NCBI GenBank assembly: GCA_941918925.1
Contig: OW799233.1
Coordinates: 152,748,845 to 152,812,844, forward strand
Reading direction: 5' to 3'
Source: Phyto melanocephala
Lineage: Eukaryota; Arthropoda; Insecta; Diptera; Rhinophoridae
DNA length: 64,000 nucleotides
The notes beneath the pieces are model-generated. The model was given only the letters and a program-made list of their open reading frames with translations. It did no database searches and was not told where the DNA came from. This document shows, piece after piece, positions 11,111 to 22,679 of this stretch. The first letter of the stretch is position 1; every line of letters starts with the position of its first letter. The translations under genes and the position numbers were made by a program.

Positions 11111-13195
11111 GTTTTATTAATAAAAAAAATACTTCGATCGCTTATCGTTCTACTTTTTAACCTTTACCACGTATACTTTCTGATTTTGTTATACTTTATT
11201 GTTAATGCAACAAAACAATTGTGGATATTTGGTTTTTGTAAAGTTTTCTGGTGTATTAAATGAATTTTAGAAAAATTTGTTTAAGTAATAAAGAAAACCC
11301 GATGTGAAATTTGACAAACTCGTCGTTGTTCAGCAGTCTTTTTCTGATATATAAATGATGGCGTTGCCACGGGTAGTTGATTAGAATGGTACAACTCTGT
11401 TAAAAATTAACAAATCTATACAAAATTTATGAAATGGAATTACATAATTTGATTTGGAGACTTATGGTTCAACATAAAACTTTGGTCTATTTTTAAAAAT
11501 TAGTTTATTAGTAAAAATTATTGCATGGTGCATTGGCAAAACAAAAAACATATGTGTTGATTTTAATTTTTTAAGATGTGACATTACTTACACACAGTGT
11601 TGTATTATTATTCCCACGTTACAACGTGGTTACACAATACTTTCATCTTTAATGTTACATAGTTTGTATATACCACACACAGCAATCAATAACTAAACCT
11701 TAATCGCAACATTTTTAAAACAAATTCGGCTTTTACGTAATGAGTGTCGAATTTGTATCTTTTCCAATCTTTCAAAATATTATTGACGTAATAATGAAGA
11801 CTTTTTGTCCACAGCAGTTCACGTTTTTTTAATGTTAAATCTTAATGAATCAAAGGGGTATAAAAAAATAGGAAAAAGTCATGAAAACCACAAAATATGT
11901 CTTTTAGTACCCAGTAAATATAGTGCACATTCATTATGCACAAGCCCTGATGATATTTAATTGCATCATAGTGCAACAAATTTACTCGCATTCAATTTGG
12001 CTGCCAGTAGAGCTTTGAGTGAAAAAATGTGAGTAATTAGAAAAAAGTGTAAGTTTATTGAGTTTTTCGAAATGTTACTCGCATGTGTACACGCTGGTTT
12101 ATCAAGTTTCAATACCCTCACACTTTTTTAATAATACACTAATACTTTTAGAACTTGATGCGAACTTGCTTTTGAAATTCCCTTTCCATAGAATGTTTCA
12201 ATTTACAGTCAAGAAAACAGCTGAGTGCAATTGTGACGAATTTTTGTTTTTTTTTTTGACAAATATTCTGCCGCAATTTATATCAAATATAATTAATAAT
12301 GCAGCCTACGTCACAGCAATCAATTTAAATTAATTTTGACAAGTAGTATGTATGTGTTTAAAACTTGAACGTGTGGCTGCAGTGTTAGGTGCCCATATAA
12401 AAATTAAAATTCTGTGCAATAAAACTTTTTCTGTGTAAACAGTAAACAATTGAATTTACGCTTGGTCTCCACGTTAAAGTTTTTATTAATAATTTGCTAG
12501 AGAATACCTATTTTCATTGTGTGAAGAGGAGAACACGGCACAAGTAATATTTATAAAATTTAATTTTAAATTTTATGTTTTTTTTTGAATATTACTCTGA
12601 ATTATAATCAGGTAAAATTATTTTAATTTTCATGTTTTCTGAGAAAAAAAAAATCAAAGAAAAAATAAAATAAAGAAAATAAAGCAATCAAATATGACAA
12701 TTGCGGCCATAAATATTGCTACGTTGAGACCCCAGGGTTAGGACATCTTGGGAATACAGTAAATAATTCAAGAATACAAAAATATTTAATTTTTATCGTT
12801 GTATAGAATGTTTAAGTGTACTGTTTATGGTAAAAAAACAGTACAGTAACGTACCATACTTAAGTATTTTTCTGTACACTAGTTGCTAAATTCAAAATTA
12901 ATAGAACATCAATTTTAACAATATTCATCTGTCTGTCCTGCAATTTTACATCTGAAAAAACTGTCAATAATAATAAATTTATTCTTTTAGACGAGATGAA
13001 TTTCGTTCAAAAGCACTTTCGGCAACACCATACAGTTAGTTTAGTCCGGTAACACGTTTTGTTCTACTTGTAAAATATTTTAATAGCGCGCAGGGAAAAA
13101 ATAGCAGCACGAAAAAAAGATTTTGTAAAAATTCCTAAATCGAAAGGGATTTATTAAAATTTCTAATCACTTAAAAATTAAATTGCTTTTAAAAA
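11111..13195. promoter_or_regulatory. Divergent upstream region of GGNBP2 and DDB1
   Basis: About 2.1 kb separates the two start codons. It must hold both promoters and 5' UTRs and also contains a candidate short element at 12466-12736. Within 200 bp of the DDB1 start there is a sequence ACCATACAGTTAGTTTAG that loosely resembles an initiator; this is too weak to place a start site. Confidence 0.45.
12466..12736. mobile_element. Family C short element with imperfect inverted ends
   Basis: The left end reads GGTCTCCACGTTAAAG and the right end reads GCTACGTTGAGACCCC, an imperfect inverted pair. The interior block TTTTCATTGTGTGAAGAGG, then CACAAGTAATATTTATAAAA, is shared with 39365-39415, and the right end with 39615-39650. 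It is therefore a dispersed repeat, with a second copy near 38590-39650. No coding sequence is seen. Confidence 0.5.
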
Positions 13196-16100
13196 ATGTC
13201 GCAATATCATTATGTGGTCACGGCACAAAAGCCTACAGCTGTGGTAGCTTGTGTTACCGGTGAGTTAGAATAAATGCATTTCAATGAAAAATAAAATTGT
13301 TATATTCTATGGAATATTACTCTTAACATATTTTAAAAATGTCAAAATTAAAAATATTTTTATTTACCTTGTTTATTTTTGGCTAATCAATAACTACATC
13401 TTTATATGTTCGCGGGTGTGTATGGATGCATCTATAATTTTTTGCAGGAAACTTCACTTCATCCACAGATTTAAACTTGATTATTGCTCGTAATAGTCAG
13501 TTGGAAATAGATCTAGTTACACCTGAGGGTTTGCGACCTCTGAAAGAGGTAAATATTTATGGTCAAATAACAGTAATGAAACACTTCAGACCTCAGGTAA
13601 ATCAAAACTCGATACCACATGGTCATCTAGTGCTTAAATATTCTCGTAACTTTTTTTCTTATAGGATAGCAAAAAGGATTTATTGTTTATATTAACTCAT
13701 CGGTACAATGTTATGATTTTGGAGTGTCGTATGATTGGCGATCAGATAAGCGTCATAACTAAAGCTCATGGTAATGTATCTCATCAGTATAGTCCTCCAA
13801 CGGATGGTGGTGTTATGGCTGTAATTGATCCAAAAGCACGAGTCATAGGCATGTGCCTATATATGGGCTTATTCACCATTATACCTTTAGACAAGGAAAC
13901 CAGTGAACTCAGAGCAACTAATTTGCGGTAAAAATTCCTAAAAATTTTTTTTTTTAATTTTATGATTTCAATATCTTATCTATTGAAAACGACGATTCTA
14001 CAGCCGGGATTTTGTTGATTTTTTAATTTTTAAACTTTTTTTATCTATTGTACGTGTTTTACAGTACTAATGACATGATTTTTTTCCAATTTTCTTGTGA
14101 AGAATTAAAAAAAAAGCTATCGTTAAAATTACTACTTTTTGCCGCACCATATCGTTTGTTTATCGTTCTATCGCTAAATCTAATAAAACCAAATTAGTCT
14201 AAAAAAAATGGGAAAAGTTGAAACACAAAATGTATTTTTTACCTATTAACCTGTTTTGAACTCTCATCCACAAATTAATAGTCACGGTGGCAAATCATGA
14301 TTAATAGTCCTCATGTGAAAGCCTCTTGCAATAAATTATCCGTATTATCGAGGTTTAATTGCATTTAATTTCGATAAAAGTAGTTTAAATTATAGTGAAG
14401 TATCTTAAAATCGTTAAAGCCATTTTTATTATTATATATTTATTTAAACAATTTCGTAATAAAAAAGCTCCAAAAGGCTAAAACAAGTTATTACATAGTA
14501 ATTACAACTGATAGAAAATTTAATTGAAATAAAATAAAGTGCGAGTTATCAAAAAATCAATGATTTATCATGATTTTTACCAATATTAAAACAATTTTTA
14601 AAGTTATGGAGAAATCAAATTTCTGACAAATATTTAAAAAATATTATTTAAGTTTTTAATATTTTACAATTTTAACCTTTACAGCATGGATGAATTAAAT
14701 GTGTATGATGTTGAATTCCTTTACGGTTGCATTAATCCCACTATTATTGTTATACACAAGGATAACGACGGTCGTCATGTTAAAACACATGAAATAAATT
14801 TGCGTGACAAGGAATTTATGAAAATTCCTTGGAAACAAGATAATGTTGAAACTGAAGCTACCATGTTAATACCCGTGCCCACACCTTTAGGTATGAAGTT
14901 TATATTTTTTCGTATATTATTTTTATAAATTTATTTTTAAGGTGGTGCTATTGTTATTGGTCGTGAATCAATTGTTTATCATGATGGTAATAGCTATCAC
15001 GCTGTAGCTCCTTCAACTTTTAAGGTACTTGGGATCCGACTCTTTACATAATTTATTTTTTGTCAACAATCTAGTGAATTCATTCTTTAAACCCCATTTA
15101 AAGTACACTGTGGTTCGTGTAAAAAATAAACTAGGTTGTTGTTAAAAATTATACTAAAGTAACCATTGATCCAACTCTAACTTATATACATACGTATCGA
15201 CGGTCACAAGTAGGAAGGCCCTAACTCGATTTTTTTTTTAATTTAGTTTTTTAGTGATTTCAATACATTTCAAACAAAAACTCCTCGACACAATTTAATG
15301 CAATCCATATTATTAAAAACTACCGTTTTAAAGCAATTTTACGAAAGAAATAGCATTATGATACTGTTTCAATTACGTTTTTGCATGCTCCTATAAAGTT
15401 ACAATTTTTTGATTTATGGCCTTTTTAGTTGTAACCAACGTTACATAACTTTTACATACTTGTGATGTTAAAATGAAAATTTGTTATTATTTCTAGCAAA
15501 GTACTATTAATTGCTATGCTCGAGTTGATAGTAAAGGTCAACGTTATTTACTTGGTAACATGTACGGTCAATTGTTCATGCTGTTTTTGGAAACTGCCGA
15601 TAATGGAAAAGGTTGTTCTTCAGTTCGAGAAATAAAGGTTGAGCTTTTGGGTAAGTAAATATCAAATAAAATTGTATATTAAAAAAAACTATGAATTTTG
15701 CCCAAATTATGATATCCAGTAAAATATGAACGAATTTATCACGAATTAGGAATTCTTGAATGCATTATAGTAATGTAACAAATATTTGCTAAATTTGTGC
15801 GAATATCAACGCACCAACGCACAAAAAAAAATCCGTAATGTAATAACCCAGTAAAAAAAAAAAAAAAAAAAATTACACATTGATGATTTTAACATTAGTG
15901 TGTCGTTGGAAATCATGTGTTAATATGAATATATTAATGAACTGCACTGTATTCTAATATTAATGATAAATAAGTTAATGATGTTTGTTTACATGAATTT
16001 TTTAAGATATTTTGCATGATTTTGCATTTATTGTGAAGCACATATATTTTGACAAATTATTTCGCAGTTTGGAAATCATTAAGTATGAATCCTTTTGCAC

Positions 16101-16979
16101 TACTGATTTAGAAGTCTTGGAAATGTAATTTAATTTGGACTACTTAAAACTTTTTTTGCCGAGGACATGTGAAGATTTCTGGTAACTTGATTGGACCAAA
16201 TCGATTTTTGATATAAAGGAAACTATACGTTTTTAAATATTCTTATGTTAGCAAAAAAGTTACTATCAGCAAATAGAGAATTAAATTGTGCTTATAAACA
16301 TATCAAAAAAGTTTTAAAAATTGGACACAACGGTATCTTTAGTGGAATTTTCTGTAACTTTGGATGGTAGTTCGATAGAATTTGTTGGTATTATTCTTGA
16401 CTCTGGTTTAAATTTTGAGAGTCATGTCTATTTTGTCGTATCTAGAGTTAACTTTACGTAAGTTAACAGTAAGTTACAGTTTAAACTTATCGATGCCTTT
16501 TAATTTAAAGAAAAAAGACGTTAATGCTCTTATAATGCCGATATTTTTGTATGGCTCAGGTACCTTCGGATATGTTATAAAGAGAATAAGGTTAGTATCC
16601 AATAGGGTGGTTAGGTTCTTGTACTCTGTTAGATTTGGTCAGCATATATCATCATTAGTTTTAAAGTTTTAAGGTTTTTTTTATAATATTTATAAATTTT
16701 AGGAATATTTTACACTTACAAGTTTTAAAAGTTGCGAACACCTGATTTTTTAGTTAAGTTTTTTATTTATATTTATATTTTTATATATTATGTAAATTTC
16801 TTCGATCTTTTTATATTAATATATTGTTTTTATTTATTCGAGCTTAAGATCACTTTTTTTATAAAAATTATTTTTTTATTCCGATATTTCGCTACCACAT
16901 TGGGTAGCTTCTTCAGGGAAAGTTTATACAATTTATAACAATTAACAATTAAAATATTAAAATTGTTCAAAAAAAAAAG

Positions 16980-17022
<43 letters not shown>

Positions 17023-20000
17023 TTTTTGAACAATTTTAATATTTTAATTGTTAATTGTTATAAATTGTATAAACTTTCCCTGAAGAAGCTACCCAATGTG
17101 GTAGCGAAATATCGGAATAAAAAAATAATTTTTATAAAAAAAGTGATCTTAAGCTCGAATAAATAAAAACAATATATTTATATTTTTATATTTTAAGTTA
17201 AAAAGATTGTAATTTTTTTTAGTAGAATTTTGTGTCCGATTATGGCCTATAGGCTAGGTTACCAATTTATAAATAAATAAAAAAAGGCTTTATGTTTTGC
17301 TTCATTTGGCTAGACGTATTTTAAGTTAAAACCTTTTAATGTATAAATAAGAAAACTTAAATATCATACCGAATTCTCAAAAAAATAAAAACAAATTTGT
17401 TACAGTTATTTTATATGTTTGATACAAAAACATGTTTATGGTATTATTAAATTGACAAACTTTAAAATTGAAGGTGAAATTTCTACACCGGAATGCATAA
17501 CCTATTTGGATAACGGATTTCTTTTTATTGGTTCGAAACATGGCGATTCTCAGTTGGTACGTTTAAGTACTACACCTAACGAGAGTGGATCTTATGTAAT
17601 ACCAATGGAGAATTTTACCAATTTAGCTCCTATATTGGATTTGGCTGTTGTTGATTTGGATCGTCAGGGACAAGGACAAATCATTACTTGTTCCGGAACA
17701 TTTCAGGATGGTTCTTTAAGAATTATTAGGTATATGAGACAATTATTGATAGCAACTGAACCTCAGTGTTGTTGTCAATAGAGGAAAATGGAATCGAAGA
17801 TGACACCTGCCTAACAATATTAAGGCCCAGTTGTAATGTGCATTAACTGACTTATGCAAATATGCTAAAGTTCAAATTACTTAAAAAAAGTTTCAGTAAA
17901 AAATCATCATTTTTATAAACGAAAAATTCGAACATTTATACGGAAAGAGTTGTCTATACCCTGCAGATACCGCGACTAGACTATATACGCATTTAATTAA
18001 TATTTCATAAGTTAGTAGTACTAGTTCATATGTAAGTAAACTGTATGGAGAAAACTTGGTCGGTTTAACAATACGTTGTGTTAGAGCATGGAAGTAATTT
18101 TAAACTACTCTTATGTCACTACTCAATGGAGCACCTACAAGACTATACTGCACTATATGTGATCATTAAACAACTACAAAGTGACATGGTCCATGACTGC
18201 ATGACTTGTTCGTTTTAGCAACAATGGATAACGTAATCAAATATTATCTGCAGGGTAGTTTGCATACATTTATACCATATTATAGTTGGGCCTTTTTTGT
18301 CAAATCATTTCGGCAACTCTGAACTAGAAGTTTCCAGTTGACAACACATCTGAAGTTTGGTAGCTTTCGCAGTAGAATCCAATAGGAAATAATTTTAAAA
18401 TGCTAAGAGAATTAAAATCTGTTGTTTTGCAGAATCGGTATCGGCATACAGGAACATGCCTGCATTGATTTGCCTGGCATTAAAGGAATGTGGTCTCTTA
18501 AAGTTGGCATTGATGATAGTACATATGAAAATACTTTGGTTTTGTCATTTGTGGGTCATACTCGTATATTAACACTTACTGGTGAGGAAGTAGAAGAGAC
18601 TGATATACCCGGGTTTCTAAGTGATCAACAAACTTTTCACTGTGCTAATGTGGATTACGATCAGGTAACGTAATAAAGTGTTTAATGTAAAAAGTAGATA
18701 TTTGTTAGTTTACATTTATTTGCAGATTATACAAGTGACGCCCTTGTCGGTAAGATTAATTAAAACTACTTCTAAAAGTCTAGTCTTTGAATGGCAACCC
18801 AACGCTGGAAAACGCATTGGTGTAGTTTCTTGTAATGCCCAACAAATTGTTGTTGCATCGGCTCGAGAGGTTTTCTATTTGGAAATAGAGGATGAGAAAC
18901 TTGTGCAGATTTCACAAAAAACATTGAAATATGAAGTGGCTTGTTTGGATATTACACCTTTGGGTGAAGGCAAAAATCGTTCAGATTTAGTAGCGGTAGG
19001 GTTATGGACTGATATTTCTGCCGTTGTTTTAACTCTTCCAAATTTGGGTGTTTGCCATACGGAAAAATTGGGTGGAGAAATCATACCTAGATCCATATTA
19101 ATGACCACTTTTGAGGGTATTCATTATTTGCTTTGCGCCTTGGGTGATGGTTCAATGTTTTATTTCATATTAAATAAGGAAAATGGTAGTTTAAGTGACA
19201 AGAAAAGGGTCACATTGGGCACACAACCTACAACATTGAGAACCTTTAAATCTCTCGCCACAACTAATGTTTTTGCGTGTTCAGACCGACCGACTGTTAT
19301 TTATTCATCCAATCACAAGTTGGTTTTCTCCAATGTAAATTTAAAGGAGGTTAATCATATGTGCTCTCTTAATGCCCAAGCTTATCCTGACAGTTTGGCC
19401 TTAGCCACAAAAAACTCGGTTATAATTGGTACTATTGATGAAATACAAAAGTTGCACATACGCACGGTTCCGCTGGGTGAGGGTCCTCGTCGTATTGCCT
19501 ACCAAGAGAGTTCTCAAACATTTGCTGTCGCCACCATGCGTATTGACGTACAGGGTCGAGGTGGTCCCAAACCGACCAGAGCCAGTGCTTCTACGCAAGC
19601 CCAAAATATAACTTATGCTTCAAATATTGTACCTAAACCCGGCGCTTGTAATACCGCCACAACTAATGCTGAAATTGGTCAAGAATTGGATATAAGCAAT
19701 CTTTTAATTATTGATCAGAATACATTTGAAGTCTTACATGCTCATCAATTTATGCCATCGGAATCTATAATGTCCATTATGTCGGCTCAATTAGGTGATG
19801 ATTTAAATTCGTACTACGTCGTATCAACCGCTTTGTTGTACGCCGATGAACCTGAGCCTACTGTCGGCCGAATTATAATATTTCACTATCATGACGGTAA
19901 ATTGACTCAGGTGGCTGAAACGAAAATTGATGGTGGCTGTTATTCGATGGTCGAATTTAATGGAAAAGTTTTAGCTGGCATCAACAGCTTTGTTCGTCTT

Positions 20001-21084
20001 TACGAGTGGACAAATGAAAAAGAGTTGAGAATGGAATGTAACATACAAAAGAATATAACGGTGTTGTGTTTGAAAGCTAAAGGTAAGTTAATATTTTTAA
20101 ACTGTCTAAGATTGCTTTTAATATATAAATTAATCAACACTGAGTATTTTTTATTAATGCTGAACTTATCAATACAATAATTAATGGATATTTCTACATA
20201 TGTTTAATCTAGATTTTGTAAAATAACACAATTTTAAATTCTAGGCGATTTTATTTTAATTGGAGATCTAATGCGTTCGATGACATTACTGCAACACAAA
20301 CAAATGGAGGGTATTTTTATTGATATTGCTAGAGATAGTGATCCTAAATTTATGCGGGCCATTGAAATTTTGGATGATGACACATTTTTGGGATCCGAAG
20401 ACAATGGCAATTTATTTGTATGCCAAAAAGATAGGTAAAGACTTTAATTAAATATAAAAAATTCAACTAGAATCTGCTACTTACAGCGCTGCCACAACCG
20501 ATGAATTACGTTCTGAACTTCCTGAAGTGGCTCGTTTTCACTTAGGCGATTATGTCAATGTGTTTCGTCACGATTCATTAGTCATGCAAAATGTTGGCGA
20601 ACGTACCACACCAAATCAGGGCTGTGTCCTTTATGGCACTGTTATGGGCGCCATTGGTATTGTAACTCAAATACCACAAGACTTTTACGAATTTCTCCAT
20701 AGTTTAGAAGAACGTTTAACGAATGTCATTAAATCAGTGGGCAAAGTTGATCACTCCTATTATCGCAGCTATCAGACAACACAGAAAACCGAACCATGTG
20801 AAGGTTTCATTGATGGAGATCTTATCGAAAGTTTTCTCGATTTAACACGTGAAAAAATGAAGGAGTGTGTAATAGGGTTAGAGGTGTGTATAAATAAATA
20901 ATAATTTTATATACTTAATAAGCTTTTCTAAATATGTTTTTGTGCAATCTTTAATTTCGGTTCTCTATTTTTTGAATTGTTTTTTCTAATTTACTAATTG
21001 CAGATTACTAACAATGGAGAGAAAAAAGATGCAGATGTCGATGACGTTATTAAAATAGTGGAGGATCTTACTAGAATGCATTGA
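13196..21084 (+). CDS. DDB1: DNA damage-binding protein 1 (CUL4 ubiquitin ligase adaptor)
   Basis: DDB1 bridges CUL4 and DCAF substrate receptors in the nucleus and cytoplasm and takes part in UV-damage recognition; the Drosophila orthologue is piccolo. Twelve exons join in frame: 13196-13259, 13448-13596, 13665-13927, 14685-14890, 14942-15024, 15497-15650, 17474-17729, 18433-18664, 18726-20082, 20245-20434, 20487-20883 and 21004-21084. They give 1143 aa against 1140 in human. The start reads [16 protein letters not shown]. Exon 8 has [17 protein letters not shown]. Exon 9 has [36 protein letters not shown], and [17 protein letters not shown]. The C-terminus has [19 protein letters not shown] and [14 protein letters not shown]. 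These span the three beta-propellers and the C-terminal helical domain. No frame break is seen. Introns 6 (1.8 kb) and 7 (0.7 kb) carry repeats. The acceptor of exon 7 has a weak pyrimidine tract. Confidence 0.97.
16145..16700 (+). pseudogene. LINE reverse transcriptase relic in DDB1 intron 6
   Basis: The plus strand encodes [20 protein letters not shown] then SGLNFESHV, followed after a frame break by [15 protein letters not shown] and [20 protein letters not shown]. This is the same RT thumb region as in the MED27-intron LINE (compare NSVVRFVYNIR and LLLYG). The likely 3' tail of the element is at 17232-17286. It is 5'-truncated and broken by several frameshifts. Confidence 0.7.
16818..17178. 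repeat. 156-bp perfect inverted repeat around an A-rich loop
   Basis: The left arm is 16818-16973 and the right arm is 17023-17178, each 156 bp. As read they are exact reverse complements. The 49-bp spacer is almost entirely A (one G near 16979). Each arm contains TCCCTGAAGAAGCTACCC followed by AATGTGGTAGCGAAATATCG (right arm 17077-17114; left arm 16881-16918 in reverse). Both arms lie in DDB1 intron 6, so the pre-mRNA could fold into a long hairpin. Confidence 0.9.
17232..17286 (+). mobile_element. LINE 3' tail in DDB1 intron 6
   Basis: TATGGCCTATAGGCTAGG followed by TTACCAATTTATAAATAAA resembles the tail at 4868-4920. It probably ends the LINE whose RT relic begins near 16145, with the inverted repeat lying between them. 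Confidence 0.5.
17957..18257. mobile_element. Candidate MITE in DDB1 intron 7
   Basis: TACCCTGCAGATA at 17957-17969 is repeated in inverse as TATCTGCAGGGTA at 18245-18257, suggesting a roughly 297-bp element with a TA target duplication. The inverted repeat is only 11 bp beyond the TA and part of it (CTGCAG) is self-palindromic, so this is tentative. Confidence 0.4.
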
Positions 21085-21259
21085 ATAATATTCTTTGTTT
21101 GTAGAAACAAACAGAAAAATGCATATTCTTTTCATTTCATTATTATGTCTTTAAGTTTTTCGAAAAAGCTGAGGGCGAAATCAAACAGTTTTAGTAAGAT
21201 ATATTTTTGTTTATATAACATTTTAATTTTTTATATAAATTTATATACTTTACATATAA

Positions 21260-21265
21260 AATAAA
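21260..21265 (+). terminator. Candidate DDB1 polyadenylation signal
   Basis: AATAAA lies about 175 bp after the DDB1 stop codon in an AT-rich 3' region, followed by a T-rich stretch. Other weak variants exist nearby. Confidence 0.4.
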
Positions 21266-21879
21266 ATTTTTCCCCCTTGAAATGAAAAAGTATGTATGAT
21301 AAATTAAAAAAATAATCTGTAATTTACATAAATTTAAAATATTTCTTCAAATAAAAGATTTAAAAATTATATAAATTTTAATAGAAAAAAATTAAATGTT
21401 TTGAATATAGTCTAAAAAATATCTGCTTTTGATGTTTTTGTGACCCTTTTATCTAAATAATAAAATATCAAAAACAATTTGATTATTTGTTTTATAATAA
21501 ATCCCTAATGTTAAATTAGAAAGTAATATAATTTTGCATTTTTTCAGAAATAATTCTTGAGGCTATAGAAAACTTAAATAAAATATCGCATTTCTATTCA
21601 TATTTACTGTCATAGTGAGTGAGAACGAAATTTACCACAACTTATCACTAATTTTCAGTGATTTTTTGCTTCTATCTAAACAGATTTTGGACTGGTTTTC
21701 AATACTTTTGTTTTTCTCCCGATCATTTTTGAAATATTGATACCAATTATGGTTATGTGCAAAAGACCAACATCGCTCAATCGACTTCTCTGTCTATATA
21801 TTTAAGGATAAATACGTAAAAAAAATCGTTTTTAATATAGGCTGTTTTTTAGACGTATAGAATCCTCGATAGCGATAAC

Positions 21880-22380
21880 TAAAACTAGCTGCCATACTAA
21901 TGAAGTGTTTTTGACTTTTCTGTCAATTCATACCATGGCAGGACACAACAGAACAACGTTTACAAATCGTAAAAATTGATTTGCGAAATTGCGCTGCTGT
22001 AGACGCAAGTGCGACAGAGGAATATAATTTATAAACTGCGTTGTGTGTTCGGTGAACGGGCTTAAAATCCACTGGAAGTTGATCAAGATTTTTTATTGTT
22101 AAATAATCTTCAGCGAAAAGACTCATTTCTGGCTTAACGGGTATGTAAACGAGCAGAATTGTCGTTTTTGGAGAAAGCACAATTCTCATGAGACCCCACT
22201 ACATGCCGAAAAATTCAATTTGTTGAGCCAAACATTTGGTAACCGAATTATCTCAAGAAATAAACCTATAAAATGGCCACCTCGTTCATGTGAATGGCGA
22301 CCTTTGATCGGGTATGCTCGAAAAAGTATTGCAAAATTGGACCACCAGGATAGCACAGTCGCAGAGGCTAATCCATCTTG
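21880..22380 (+). pseudogene. Tc1/mariner-superfamily transposase relic, internally deleted
   Basis: The plus strand retains IIFSEKTHFWLNGYVNEQNC then RFWRKHNSHE, and after a gap RIISRNKPIKWPPRSCEWR. These correspond to the FSDEAHFxLNGYVNxQNCRxW and RIISRxxxxxWPPRSCDLTPLD blocks of mariner-like transposases. The first catalytic aspartate (FSDE) reads FSEK and the last (CDLTPLD) reads CEWRPLI, so both are lost. The middle part with the second aspartate is deleted. Stops interrupt the frame. It lies about 0.8 kb downstream of DDB1. Confidence 0.75.
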
Positions 22381-22639
22381 ATATAAAGAGTGAGTCAGAA
22401 AAAACCTATACTTGCATTAAGTTTAATAAATACCGTTTAATATAAAAATTTTTAAAAATATATAAATTTAAAAAAAAAAAAAAATATCACAAATTCATTA
22501 AACATCAAAACATTGGCATATTCCTCAGTATTTTTAAATTTATCCACTTCTTCCAGAAATCCTTATTATTATTAAAGATTTTATAGGTGCTTTCGTTACC
22601 TTACAATCGAACATGAACTGGGATATCTTTCTCCTGTTT

Positions 22640-22679
22640 TCTTTAATTATTATTTTTAATTAGAGCGTAATACCTTTCC
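22640..22679 (-). mobile_element. 3' end of the split SINE
   Basis: This short piece ends (plus strand) in TAATACCTTTCC (22668-22679), which is repeated at 24143-24154 at the other side of the inserted LINE. It is probably the 3' remainder of the tRNA-derived SINE at 24155-24402. Confidence 0.45.

Noticed and set aside
16830..17166. Two identical 67-codon frames rich in F or K on opposite strands
   Set aside because: They arise from the A/T run and the perfect inverted repeat, not from a protein-coding gene.
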